From an uncultured Clostridia bacterium (GTDB lineage: Bacteria > Bacillota > Clostridia > Christensenellales > Borkfalkiaceae), in contig CANQMQ010000008.1 in assembly GCA_947625025.1 (NCBI GenBank), positions 1 through 64,000 on the forward strand: DNA of 64,000 bases. The letters are read 5' to 3'. Positions 25,845-33,958 of this stretch are shown piece by piece. Every line of letters begins with the position of its first letter. Within the stretch, counting starts at the first letter, position 1. The notes below the pieces were generated by a model. The model did no database searches. It was not told the origin of the DNA and saw nothing but the letters and a program-made list of their open reading frames with translations. Made by a program: the position numbers and the translations under genes.

Positions 25845-28800
25845 ACAACGGCGATACGCTTGAAAAACTCAATCTCCTGCAAAAGGTGGGGATCGCCGCC
25901 TCGGGCCTGCAAGATGCGGCCTTCGCGCAGGCGGAGCTCACCCCCTTGGGGAAGGCAGACCTTGCAGACATCGCGAGCAGGGGGGGGGTGCCCTATCAGA
26001 CTGCGGCGCGCGCATGGGATTCCGAACTGCTTGCCCGCATGACCTCCGAATTCGTAAGCGAAGCGGGGGCTGTGGGGGCACGGCTCTTTGTGACCCCGGA
26101 CCTCAAGGCAGTTGCCCCGTATTCCGTAGGCCTCTCGGAGGATGCTTACTTCAACGGCGTGCTCGGTAGGGCCGTGGTGCGCGGCATCCATGCCGCGGGC
26201 GGGGCAGCGGGGCTCAACCGTCCCTCCCTCCAAAAGGGTGATATCGCCCTCCTCGATAAGCTGCAAGACGGCGCCGCCGTGCATGAACTTGCGGTAAAGC
26301 CCTATTCGGAGGCCTCCCGCGAGGGTGCAGAGGCCATCTTCATGGACGTCAACCGTCCCGATGAGGGGTACGATTTCAACCGTACCCTGTTTGTGGATGC
26401 GCTCGGCGGATACTTCGGGAACGCCTTCGTGGTGGGGGAGGGGGCGGTGCCCACCGCCGAATCGCTCTCCCTCCTGAAGGACGGCTCCTGCGTGGAGGGG
26501 GTACGCATCCCCTTGGAACGGGCGGCGCTCCGCTTCCAAAAACTTGCCGAATACAGGGCAGAGGGGAGCATGACCGAGCGGGACGTCGAAGATGCCATCC
26601 GCGAGGGGGAGGCCTTCGATACGGATACCCTCGACGAGGTGGTAGACGGCGTCCTCTCCTTCTGCAACGAGACTGCCGCGCGGGAGATCGAGGCCCCGCC
26701 CGGGGACACGGCCCGCCGTGCGATCACGGAGGCCTCCATCGTCCTCCTCAAAAATCAAGGCATCCTTCCCCTCGCTACGGGCAAGAGGATCGCGGTCGTG
26801 GGGGAGCCCTACGGGGATATGGCGCCCCTCGCCGCACGGTATGAGATCGTGGGGAGCGCCCCCGGCTACGAAAGGAATGCGGACCGCAACGAGGAGCTCA
26901 TTCCCGCGGCGGTGCGGTGTACCGCCAAGGCGGATGCCGTGCTCGTATTCCTGCACCCCGGCAAGGGCCTCACCCTGCCCGCCAACCGCATTGCGCTGCT
27001 TGCCGCGCTCGCCCGTACCCGTAAGCCGCTCATCGCCCTCGTATGCGGGGATACGCCCTGCGATATGTCCTTCGATGAACGGGTAGCGGCATCCCTTCTG
27101 GTGCCCGCAGACGGTCCCTATTCGTGTGAGGCGGTGGCGCGCGTCCTCTCGGGGGAAACAGACCCCGCGGGGCGGCTCACCCATACGCTGTACGACGGCG
27201 CCGACGCCCGCCTTGCAAGGCTCAAAGAACTTCGGAACGGCGATGTCGTGCACATGGGCGGGTTCTATGGGTATCTCCGTTACGACATGGAACAAGAGGA
27301 GATCCGCTATCCCTTCGGATACGGGTTGAGTTATACCAAGTTTGCGTATTCCAAACTCTCTATTGAAGAGGACGCCGTCACCTTCACCGTAAAGAATACG
27401 GGAAGGCGCAGCGGGTGCGAAGTCGCCCAAATCTACATCGGCGCCCCTTCCGTAAGCCGCCTCATGCCCAAAAAGCAGCTCAAGGCCTTCCGTAAGATCG
27501 AACTCGGGGCGGGAGAGAGCGAGACGGTGCGGATCGACCTTCCGAGGGAGCTCTTTGCTACCTACGATGAGCGGGTGCTCGAAGATACGGTGGAGGCGGG
27601 AACGTATCACATCTACGTCGCATCCTCCGCCCTCGACGTCAAACTCGAGGGAGAGCTCGCTCTCGAAGGGGAGGTGCGGGAAGGCAAGCCCGAAAATCCC
27701 GCCCTGTATTTTTCGGATACCGATCACTTTGAGCGCAACGATAGGGAGGAGAAGCCTCAGCCGCCCAAGCGGCTCATCGTACTGCGCAGGGCCGCCATTT
27801 GGGCGCTCCCCGTGGTGGCTGTGGTCGCCTTCCTTCTTGCAACCGTCCTCGTGCTCTCCACCGCCCTCGATTACGGGCTCGTCTCCCAGGCGGGGGAGGA
27901 TTTCGCGAGCGTGGTACTCTTCATCCTCGCCGCCGCCGTCATCGGCGCCATTCCCATCTTCGGGAGCTTCAACCGCAAGCGGCTCACCCATGTTTACCAC
28001 GGGGCGCTCGCCGTGACTCCCGTGCTCCTCGCCCTCTGCGTTCTCTTGGGCTTCATCGTGTTTGCGACGAACAGTTCCGAAGAGGAGGGCATCGCCCTCT
28101 ATATCCTCGCTTGCATCACGGTGGGCCTGCCCATCGCCGCCATCGTGGCGGCCTTCATCGAGCGGGAGCTCCGCCGCACCAACAGCGGCACGGACCGCTG
28201 GGCGAAGTACTACAAATTCAGCGAACCCAAGAAGAACACGACGCCCGTCTCCGAAGTGGACGAGGCCTTCCGAATGATTGCGGAGCAGGAGAAGAAAAAA
28301 CCGAGCCCCGTCAAAAATCCCGTACCCATGTCTGCGGTGCCGCAGTTCTACGACCGCTCCGTCACCTATCCCATGTTGGTAAACGACCTCACCGTGTTCC
28401 TGCGGGAGCGGGGCATCCGCATGGAGGAAAACGAAGTGCGGCGCATCCTCGCAACGCTCACGGCGTCTCAGCTCATCGTCATTCCCGAAGGGAGCGGGGC
28501 GCGGCTGTTTACGACTCTCTCCGAATACTTTGGGAAGGCGGCGTTTACAGACAACGCGGAGAGCTACGCCCGCGGGAGCGACCTCTTCTCCCATTGGCAT
28601 GCGAGCGACAGGGACGACTCTAAGACGGGCCTCCGCCTCGCCGTCGAGGCCGCACAGGCCGAACCCGCCTACCTCTTCACCGCCATTTTGCGGCACGTCA
28701 CGCCCGGGTTTTTGGAGCCCGTATTGAAGCCGCTCACCGAGATGCTTGCAAGGAAAAGGGAGAGCTATTCGGTCTCGGGAGAGATGCTCACCCTCCCGCC

Positions 28801-29239
28801 CAACCTGAGAATCATCGTGGAAGTGGGCACGAGCGACCTTCCCGCCTCCGTAGCCGAAGTTGCGGCATGCCTTAAGCCCGCCTTCACCGATGGGGAGGAG
28901 GCCGCAAGAAAGACGGCGCTCCGCGCGGTGGGCTACGAGCGGTTTTCGGCGATGCGCCGTGCCGTGCGCGATGAATTCCCGCTGCCCGAATCGGAGTGGA
29001 AGTATGTGGATGCACTCGATGCCCGCTGCCCCGCCCACCGCATCGGCAACCTCCTCTGGATCCGCGTCGAGCTGCATGCCTCCGTGCAATGCGCCTGCGG
29101 GGCACAGGATGCCGTAAAGGATGCCGTAAAGGTACAGCTTCTCCCGTGGCTCTCCGCCGTCTGGGAAGGGGAGCCTACGCTTTCGGAGACGCTTGCGGAG
29201 GTATTCGGTGCAGACTTCACAAAGGAGGCAAAGAAATGA
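25841..29239 (+). CDS. envelope operon gene 3: inactive-GH3-like / four-helix / inactive-AAA fusion
   Basis: An 1132-residue protein of three parts. Residues 1-610 follow the glycoside hydrolase family 3 plan: a barrel-like part, the alpha/beta part starting near ASIVLLKNQG (298), the PFGYGLSY motif (491-498) and an FnIII-like domain (about 510-605). The segment that should hold the nucleophile (VVSDW-type) reads VVGEGAV at 197-203, and the KHF motif is absent, so hydrolase activity is unlikely. Four helices follow (about 650-672, 688-708, 722-742, 750-772). Residues 840-1105 align by eye with the McrB-like domains of genes 4 and 6, but Walker A has become EGSGARLF (883-890) and Walker B ILRHVT (949-954). 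With four helices and no signal peptide, both soluble parts should be cytosolic. Confidence 0.75.
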   Translation: MNNGDTLEKLNLLQKVGIAASGLQDAAFAQAELTPLGKADLADIASRGGVPYQTAARAWDSELLARMTSEFVSEAGAVGARLFVTPDLKAVAPYSVGLSEDAYFNGVLGRAVVRGIHAAGGAAGLNRPSLQKGDIALLDKLQDGAAVHELAVKPYSEASREGAEAIFMDVNRPDEGYDFNRTLFVDALGGYFGNAFVVGEGAVPTAESLSLLKDGSCVEGVRIPLERAALRFQKLAEYRAEGSMTERDVEDAIREGEAFDTDTLDEVVDGVLSFCNETAAREIEAPPGDTARRAITEASIVLLKNQGILPLATGKRIAVVGEPYGDMAPLAARYEIVGSAPGYERNADRNEELIPAAVRCTAKADAVLVFLHPGKGLTLPANRIALLAALARTRKPLIALVCGDTPCDMSFDERVAASLLVPADGPYSCEAVARVLSGETDPAGRLTHTLYDGADARLARLKELRNGDVVHMGGFYGYLRYDMEQEEIRYPFGYGLSYTKFAYSKLSIEEDAVTFTVKNTGRRSGCEVAQIYIGAPSVSRLMPKKQLKAFRKIELGAGESETVRIDLPRELFATYDERVLEDTVEAGTYHIYVASSALDVKLEGELALEGEVREGKPENPALYFSDTDHFERNDREEKPQPPKRLIVLRRAAIWALPVVAVVAFLLATVLVLSTALDYGLVSQAGEDFASVVLFILAAAVIGAIPIFGSFNRKRLTHVYHGALAVTPVLLALCVLLGFIVFATNSSEEEGIALYILACITVGLPIAAIVAAFIERELRRTNSGTDRWAKYYKFSEPKKNTTPVSEVDEAFRMIAEQEKKKPSPVKNPVPMSAVPQFYDRSVTYPMLVNDLTVFLRERGIRMEENEVRRILATLTASQLIVIPEGSGARLFTTLSEYFGKAAFTDNAESYARGSDLFSHWHASDRDDSKTGLRLAVEAAQAEPAYLFTAILRHVTPGFLEPVLKPLTEMLARKRESYSVSGEMLTLPPNLRIIVEVGTSDLPASVAEVAACLKPAFTDGEEAARKTALRAVGYERFSAMRRAVRDEFPLPESEWKYVDALDARCPAHRIGNLLWIRVELHASVQCACGAQDAVKDAVKVQLLPWLSAVWEGEPTLSETLAEVFGADFTKEAKK

Positions 29240-30501
29240 ACGTAGAAGACATTTGGGGCACCCTGACATCCCCCCTCTTTGTGGTCATTTACATCGTCAT
29301 CGTCGTCGTCCTCATGCTCGCCATCGTCATTTCGGTCATTGTGAACGAGCGCCGCTTCAACAGCTTTTCAGATCGTTTGGGCAAGAGTGCGGATAAGGCG
29401 GAGGAGGCCTTGAAGAAGGCGCCCGAATCCCGTTTCGATGCCCTCAAAAAGCTCGATGCCGCCCGCGCCACCATGGTCCCTACCCCCTTCGAGACGCCCA
29501 CCTTGAAGGAATTTTGCGAAGAATTCCGCAACTTCGCCGCGGGCAAGATGCGCCTCTACTACGATATCGATATCATCCGTGAGTTCATCGCAGGGCTCGC
29601 CGTCTCCCATATCATCATCCTGCAGGGCATGTCCGGTACCGGGAAAACCTCGCTTGCCTTTGCCTTCGGGGAATTCCTCTCCAACCCCTCCACCGTCATT
29701 CCCGTCCAACCCATGTGGAAGGAGCGCTCCGACCTCTTGGGGTATTACAACGAATTCACCAAGCGCTTCAACGAGACCCTGCTTCTGCAGAAGATCTATG
29801 AAGCCAACATGCGCAAGGATATCTTCATCACCATCCTCGATGAGCTCAACATCGCCCGCGTGGAATACTACTTTGCGGAGTTTTTGTCCCTGCTCGAAAT
29901 TCCCGAAGCGGGGGCACGGTACCTCGAAGTCGTCTCCGATCACTGGAAGGACGACCCCGAGCAGCTGGAGGGCGGAAGGGTCCACCTGCCGGACAACATG
30001 TGGTTTTTGGGCACCGCCAACAACGACGACAGTACCTTCGCCATCTCGGATAAGGTGTACGACCGCGCCATGGTGCTTAACATGGATAAGAAATCCGAGC
30101 CCTTCATCGCCCCCTCCTTCCGCAACGTACCCGTCTCCGCGGAGACCTTCAAGAAGCTCGGCGAGGAGGCCGTCGCGGCCAACCCCGTGACGGAGGAGAC
30201 CATCGAAAAACTCAGGCGGGTGGATAAGTACCTCTATGAGAACTACCGCATCTCCTTCGGGAACCGTATCATGAAGCAGATCAACACCTATCTTCCCGTC
30301 TACGTCGCCTGCGGCGGGGAAGAGATCGATGCCTTAGATGATATTCTCGCCAAGAAGGTGCTCAGAAAACTCGAGACGCAGAACATGACGTACCGCGCCG
30401 CCGACCTCGAGGCGCTGTGCGAATTCTTCAATGAAGTATTCGGCGCCGACCGCATGGTGCGCTGCCTTGCGACGGTGCGCCGCATTGCCCGCAACGGCTA
30501 A
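29236..30501 (+). CDS. envelope operon gene 4: membrane-anchored McrB-like AAA+ ATPase
   Basis: A 421-residue ATPase with one N-terminal helix (about residues 13-37), a helical linker (40-80) and an AAA+ domain close to the McrB/MoxR group. Walker A is GMSGTGKT (131-138), Walker B is ILDELN (Asp202, Glu203), sensor 1 is GTANND (259-264), and Asp276-Arg277 follow as an arginine-finger candidate. All catalytic residues are present. The RBS AAAGGAGG overlaps the end of gene 3 and the start overlaps its stop by four bases. McrB partners a nuclease in restriction; here the membrane anchor and surface-protein neighbours point elsewhere (inference). Confidence 0.8.
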   Translation: MNVEDIWGTLTSPLFVVIYIVIVVVLMLAIVISVIVNERRFNSFSDRLGKSADKAEEALKKAPESRFDALKKLDAARATMVPTPFETPTLKEFCEEFRNFAAGKMRLYYDIDIIREFIAGLAVSHIIILQGMSGTGKTSLAFAFGEFLSNPSTVIPVQPMWKERSDLLGYYNEFTKRFNETLLLQKIYEANMRKDIFITILDELNIARVEYYFAEFLSLLEIPEAGARYLEVVSDHWKDDPEQLEGGRVHLPDNMWFLGTANNDDSTFAISDKVYDRAMVLNMDKKSEPFIAPSFRNVPVSAETFKKLGEEAVAANPVTEETIEKLRRVDKYLYENYRISFGNRIMKQINTYLPVYVACGGEEIDALDDILAKKVLRKLETQNMTYRAADLEALCEFFNEVFGADRMVRCLATVRRIARNG

Positions 30502-30510
30502 GGAGGGGGT

Positions 30511-32529
30511 ATGACGCAGATAGACGCGCTCTATCGTGCATTTTCCGAACTATTGAAGGCCGTAGCGGAGGACCGCGGCACGGCATCCTTTTCCAATGCC
30601 TTTGCAAAGGCCAAGGCGGCGGATAAAATTACCGTACGCCACAACATTTGCCACATCGAAGAGGATTGGATCGCCGCCATCGAGCGGGGGCTCGTCTTTA
30701 TTGGCAGGGCCATCGGGGAGGACAGGCAGTTCATCCGTTCCAACGGGGAAGTCCAGCCCATCGAAAAGGTGCGGCACATCTCCCGTGAATCGGTGGAGCA
30801 CCTCTCCCGCCACAGCGACCTCATCACCCGTGAGCAGAAGCCCGAGGAAATTGTTCCCGATAAGCTGTACACCGTGGAGCGGCTCAACGATTACGCCGTC
30901 TACGAGAACCGCTTTCTGTATGCACTTCTGCTCCGCATCAAGGATTTCGTCTCCATCCGCTACGATGCCGTCATGCGGGCATACAGCATGTACGGCGGAG
31001 AACTGCATTCGGATAAGAAAATCACGACGGGCACCCGCCGCTTCACCTACAAATTGGAGATCAAAGACGAGCAGGACGACGTATTTGCCGCCGCGGCAGA
31101 CCCCGCCTGCGCCTCGGCGCTCGATAGGATCGGGAAGATCATCCAGAGCGTCGCATTCTACCTCCGCACCCCGCTCATGGTGGAGGTCTCCCGTGCACCC
31201 CTGCTCAAAAAGCTCACAAAGACCAACGTCCTCCGCATGGATAAGAATTTCCGCGAGGCCGTTACCCTCTACGAATTCCTCCTCGATTACAACCACGACG
31301 GCTACACCATCGAGCCTGAAATCAAATCTTTGGACCCCGTCGCCGCCGAAATCGAAAGAGAGCTCGCCATGCCCGCCGTCCTCCTCTCCTTCTTGGTGTA
31401 TGAGCACGGCCTCGGCGTGGAGGATTACTTAAAGGAAGAGTACGAGAAGGAGGAGGCCCGCCGCGAGGAGGCCCGCCAACGCGCCCTCGTCGCCCAAATC
31501 GAGGCCTTGAAGCAGCGCATCGCCGCCGCAGGGCAGAGCCCCGAGGAGTACATGCTGCTCCTCGAAGAGCGCAACGCCGCCCTCGAAAAGGAGAAGGCGG
31601 GGCTTTTGGAAGAGCTTCAGGCGGCGCAGAATGAAATTCAGAAGTTGCAGGATGAGATAGTCGTCCTGCATACCGAGATCGAGGAACTCCATGCGAAGAT
31701 CGAGGAGCTCAACGGAAAGATCTCTTCCCTCGAGCAGGAGAAGAAGGAGCTTGTCGAGAAGATGGAGCGCGCCGAAGAGGAGCACCGCAGAAAGATCGAG
31801 GAGATGCGCAAGGAACGGGCGGCGGCAGAGGCCGCGCTCCGCGCCGAGCACGCCGCCGCGATGAAGAAGGCGGAGGCCGCGCGGAAGGAAGAAGTCGCAA
31901 AGCTCAAGGGCGACTACGAGGCCCGCCTCAAGGAAGAGCGCAGGAAGTTTGCGGAGAAGGAAGGGGAGAGGAAGGCCGTAGAGGCCGAACTCAAAAAGAC
32001 GCAGGGTCACCTCGAAGGTGCGATGCGGGAGTGCGATATGCTTACGGCACGCATCACCGCCCTCCGCTCCGAGAAGGGAGAATTCTCCGCGGGGGATGAT
32101 TTCACCACCGAAGAGGGCTTCGATGAGTTGGAGCGCGAATTTGAGCTCCTCGGAAGATTGGTCCGCGATAAGTGGACGGATACGCGCAAGATCCTCAAGA
32201 AGGAGTTCTACGCGAGCATCCGCGCCACCATGAAGGCGAAGCGCCCTAAGAAACCCAAGGCGTATAAGAAGCTCCGCGAGGAGACGCTCTCCCGCCGCAG
32301 CGATACGAAAAAAACCGAACCCGAACAGCCCGCAGAGCCCGAATCCAAACCCGAGCAACCGGAAACGATACAAGAAGTAACACAGGAACCCGTAGTAGCG
32401 CAAGACCCCATTCAGGAACCCATTCAAGAAGTAACGCAGGACCCCGTAACCGAAGAAACCGTAACCCAAGAGACCTCCGAAGAGGAGGGTGTGGAGAACC
32501 CCGATGGCGAAGAAGGTAGTAAACCGTGA
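30511..32529 (+). CDS. envelope operon gene 5: DUF2357-like protein with a long coiled coil
   Basis: A 672-residue soluble protein. Residues 1-300 resemble the DUF2357 region that accompanies McrB-like ATPases, notably YAVYENRFLYALLLRI (128-143), the family's ENRF motif. Family members usually end in a PD-(D/E)xK nuclease. Here that is replaced by a coiled coil of Glu/Lys/Ala/Leu heptads (about 310-530), a basic patch (about 560-600) and an acidic Gln/Pro/Thr/Val tail (about 605-672). No nuclease motif is visible. It lies between the two ATPases, so it is probably their adaptor. It overlaps gene 6 by 26 bases. Confidence 0.65.
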   Translation: MTQIDALYRAFSELLKAVAEDRGTASFSNAFAKAKAADKITVRHNICHIEEDWIAAIERGLVFIGRAIGEDRQFIRSNGEVQPIEKVRHISRESVEHLSRHSDLITREQKPEEIVPDKLYTVERLNDYAVYENRFLYALLLRIKDFVSIRYDAVMRAYSMYGGELHSDKKITTGTRRFTYKLEIKDEQDDVFAAAADPACASALDRIGKIIQSVAFYLRTPLMVEVSRAPLLKKLTKTNVLRMDKNFREAVTLYEFLLDYNHDGYTIEPEIKSLDPVAAEIERELAMPAVLLSFLVYEHGLGVEDYLKEEYEKEEARREEARQRALVAQIEALKQRIAAAGQSPEEYMLLLEERNAALEKEKAGLLEELQAAQNEIQKLQDEIVVLHTEIEELHAKIEELNGKISSLEQEKKELVEKMERAEEEHRRKIEEMRKERAAAEAALRAEHAAAMKKAEAARKEEVAKLKGDYEARLKEERRKFAEKEGERKAVEAELKKTQGHLEGAMRECDMLTARITALRSEKGEFSAGDDFTTEEGFDELEREFELLGRLVRDKWTDTRKILKKEFYASIRATMKAKRPKKPKAYKKLREETLSRRSDTKKTEPEQPAEPESKPEQPETIQEVTQEPVVAQDPIQEPIQEVTQDPVTEETVTQETSEEEGVENPDGEEGSKP

Positions 32530-33949
32530 AAGAAAACTGAAGAGAAAGGCAAGGTGGCACTTCGTTGTCTCCCTGATCCTGCTCACCGCAGTCGTTCTCG
32601 TCGGCGGTACTTTGCTTGCGTTCGTCATTCAGCTCCAAATGGACGACGAGCTTTCCCTCGTCATCGATACCATCTTAGATCTCTTTGTCCCCAACACGGT
32701 GCTCGGCACCATGATCATCCTGTGGGCGCTCGTCGTGCCCGCCCTTCTTCTCCTCCTTCTCATCATCAATCTTCTGCGCCGCCGCAAGCTCAAGTACTAC
32801 CGCAGGACGTGGGAGGAGACCGTAAAGATCGCCGTGGAGGCAGAGCAGAAGGCACGGGCTAAGGAGGAGGAGAAGCGCCGCCATGTGCGCAGGTTCAGCC
32901 AGCTCAATGAAATTGTTCCGCCCGAAACGCACACGGCCTTCAAAAAGCCCACCTTGGAGGAGCTCTGCAAGGCATTCCGTGCCTTTGCGGCGGGCAATCT
33001 CAAGCTCTACTACACCGAGGCACAGATCAGGGAATTCATCGCAAGCCTCGCCGTATCCCATATCATCATCGTGCAGGGCATGTCCGGTACGGGCAAGACG
33101 TCCCTCACCTATGCCTTCGGGGAATTTTTGGAGAACCCCGCCACCATCATCCCCGTCCAACCCATGTGGAAGGAGCGCTCGGACCTGCTCGGTTACTACA
33201 ACGAGTTCACCAAGAAATACAACGAGACGTTGCTCCTCCGCAAGATGTATGAGGCCAACGATCGGGAGGAAATTTACATTGCCGTCCTCGACGAGATGAA
33301 CATCGCCCGCGTGGAATATTACTTCGCGGAGTTTCTTTCCCTTTTGGAAATTCCCAACCCCGACCTTCGCTATCTCGAAGTCACTTCGGATAGTTGGGAG
33401 GACGACCCGAAGGGCCTCAAAGACGGGCGCATCAAGCTCCCGCAGAACATGTGGTTCGTGGGCACCGCCAACAACGACGACAGCACCTTCGCCATCTCGG
33501 ATAAGGTGTACGACCGCGCCATGGTCGTCAACCTCACCACCCGCACGGCGCCGTTTGAGGCGACGTCCGCGGGTACCATGCCCGTAAGCTACCCCACATT
33601 TACGGCCCTCATCGAGGACGCCAAGCGCAGCTATGAAATGACGCAGCGCAACGAACAGCGCCTCAAAGCCCTCGATGAATACCTCATCGAGACCTTCCAA
33701 ATAACCTTCGGAAACCGCATCATGCGGCAGATCCACGATTATCTTGCCGTCTACGTGCGGTGCGGGGGAGATGAGCTCGACGCCCTCGACGATATCCTCT
33801 GCAAGAAGGTGCTCAGAAAGCTTACCTATAAGGATCTATCCCAACTCAGAACGGAAATTTCGGCGGCCTCGGTATTCTTCGAGGACCTCTTCGGAGAGGG
33901 CAGAATGCCGCAGTGCAGGAATTTCCTCGCCAACGTCACCAAATCATAG
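32504..33949 (+). CDS. envelope operon gene 6: second membrane-anchored McrB-like AAA+ ATPase
   Basis: A 481-residue paralogue of gene 4, strongly similar through the ATPase domain (for example PVQPMWKERSDLLGYYNEFT is shared). It has two N-terminal helices (about residues 19-42 and 67-92) instead of one, then a charged linker, Walker A GMSGTGKT (192-199), Walker B VLDEMN (Asp263, Glu264) and the same GTANND sensor. The ATG at 32504 is preferred over one five codons upstream because GGAG stands nine bases before it. With the dead AAA copy in gene 3 this makes three related AAA modules in one operon. Confidence 0.8.
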   Translation: MAKKVVNRERKLKRKARWHFVVSLILLTAVVLVGGTLLAFVIQLQMDDELSLVIDTILDLFVPNTVLGTMIILWALVVPALLLLLLIINLLRRRKLKYYRRTWEETVKIAVEAEQKARAKEEEKRRHVRRFSQLNEIVPPETHTAFKKPTLEELCKAFRAFAAGNLKLYYTEAQIREFIASLAVSHIIIVQGMSGTGKTSLTYAFGEFLENPATIIPVQPMWKERSDLLGYYNEFTKKYNETLLLRKMYEANDREEIYIAVLDEMNIARVEYYFAEFLSLLEIPNPDLRYLEVTSDSWEDDPKGLKDGRIKLPQNMWFVGTANNDDSTFAISDKVYDRAMVVNLTTRTAPFEATSAGTMPVSYPTFTALIEDAKRSYEMTQRNEQRLKALDEYLIETFQITFGNRIMRQIHDYLAVYVRCGGDELDALDDILCKKVLRKLTYKDLSQLRTEISAASVFFEDLFGEGRMPQCRNFLANVTKS

Positions 33950-33958
33950 GGAGGAGTT

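Noticed and set aside
25436..29269. A 1277-codon open frame on the minus strand
   Set aside because: It lies opposite the pseudo-GH3/AAA gene. Its composition (Gly, Arg, His, Glu mixtures) is that of antisense G+C-rich DNA, without domains.
29236..32529. McrBC-type antiphage restriction system
   Set aside because: The McrB-like ATPases and the DUF2357-like protein are related to it. But the ATPases are membrane-anchored, no nuclease or modified-DNA-binding domain is visible, and the genes are fused into a surface-protein operon.
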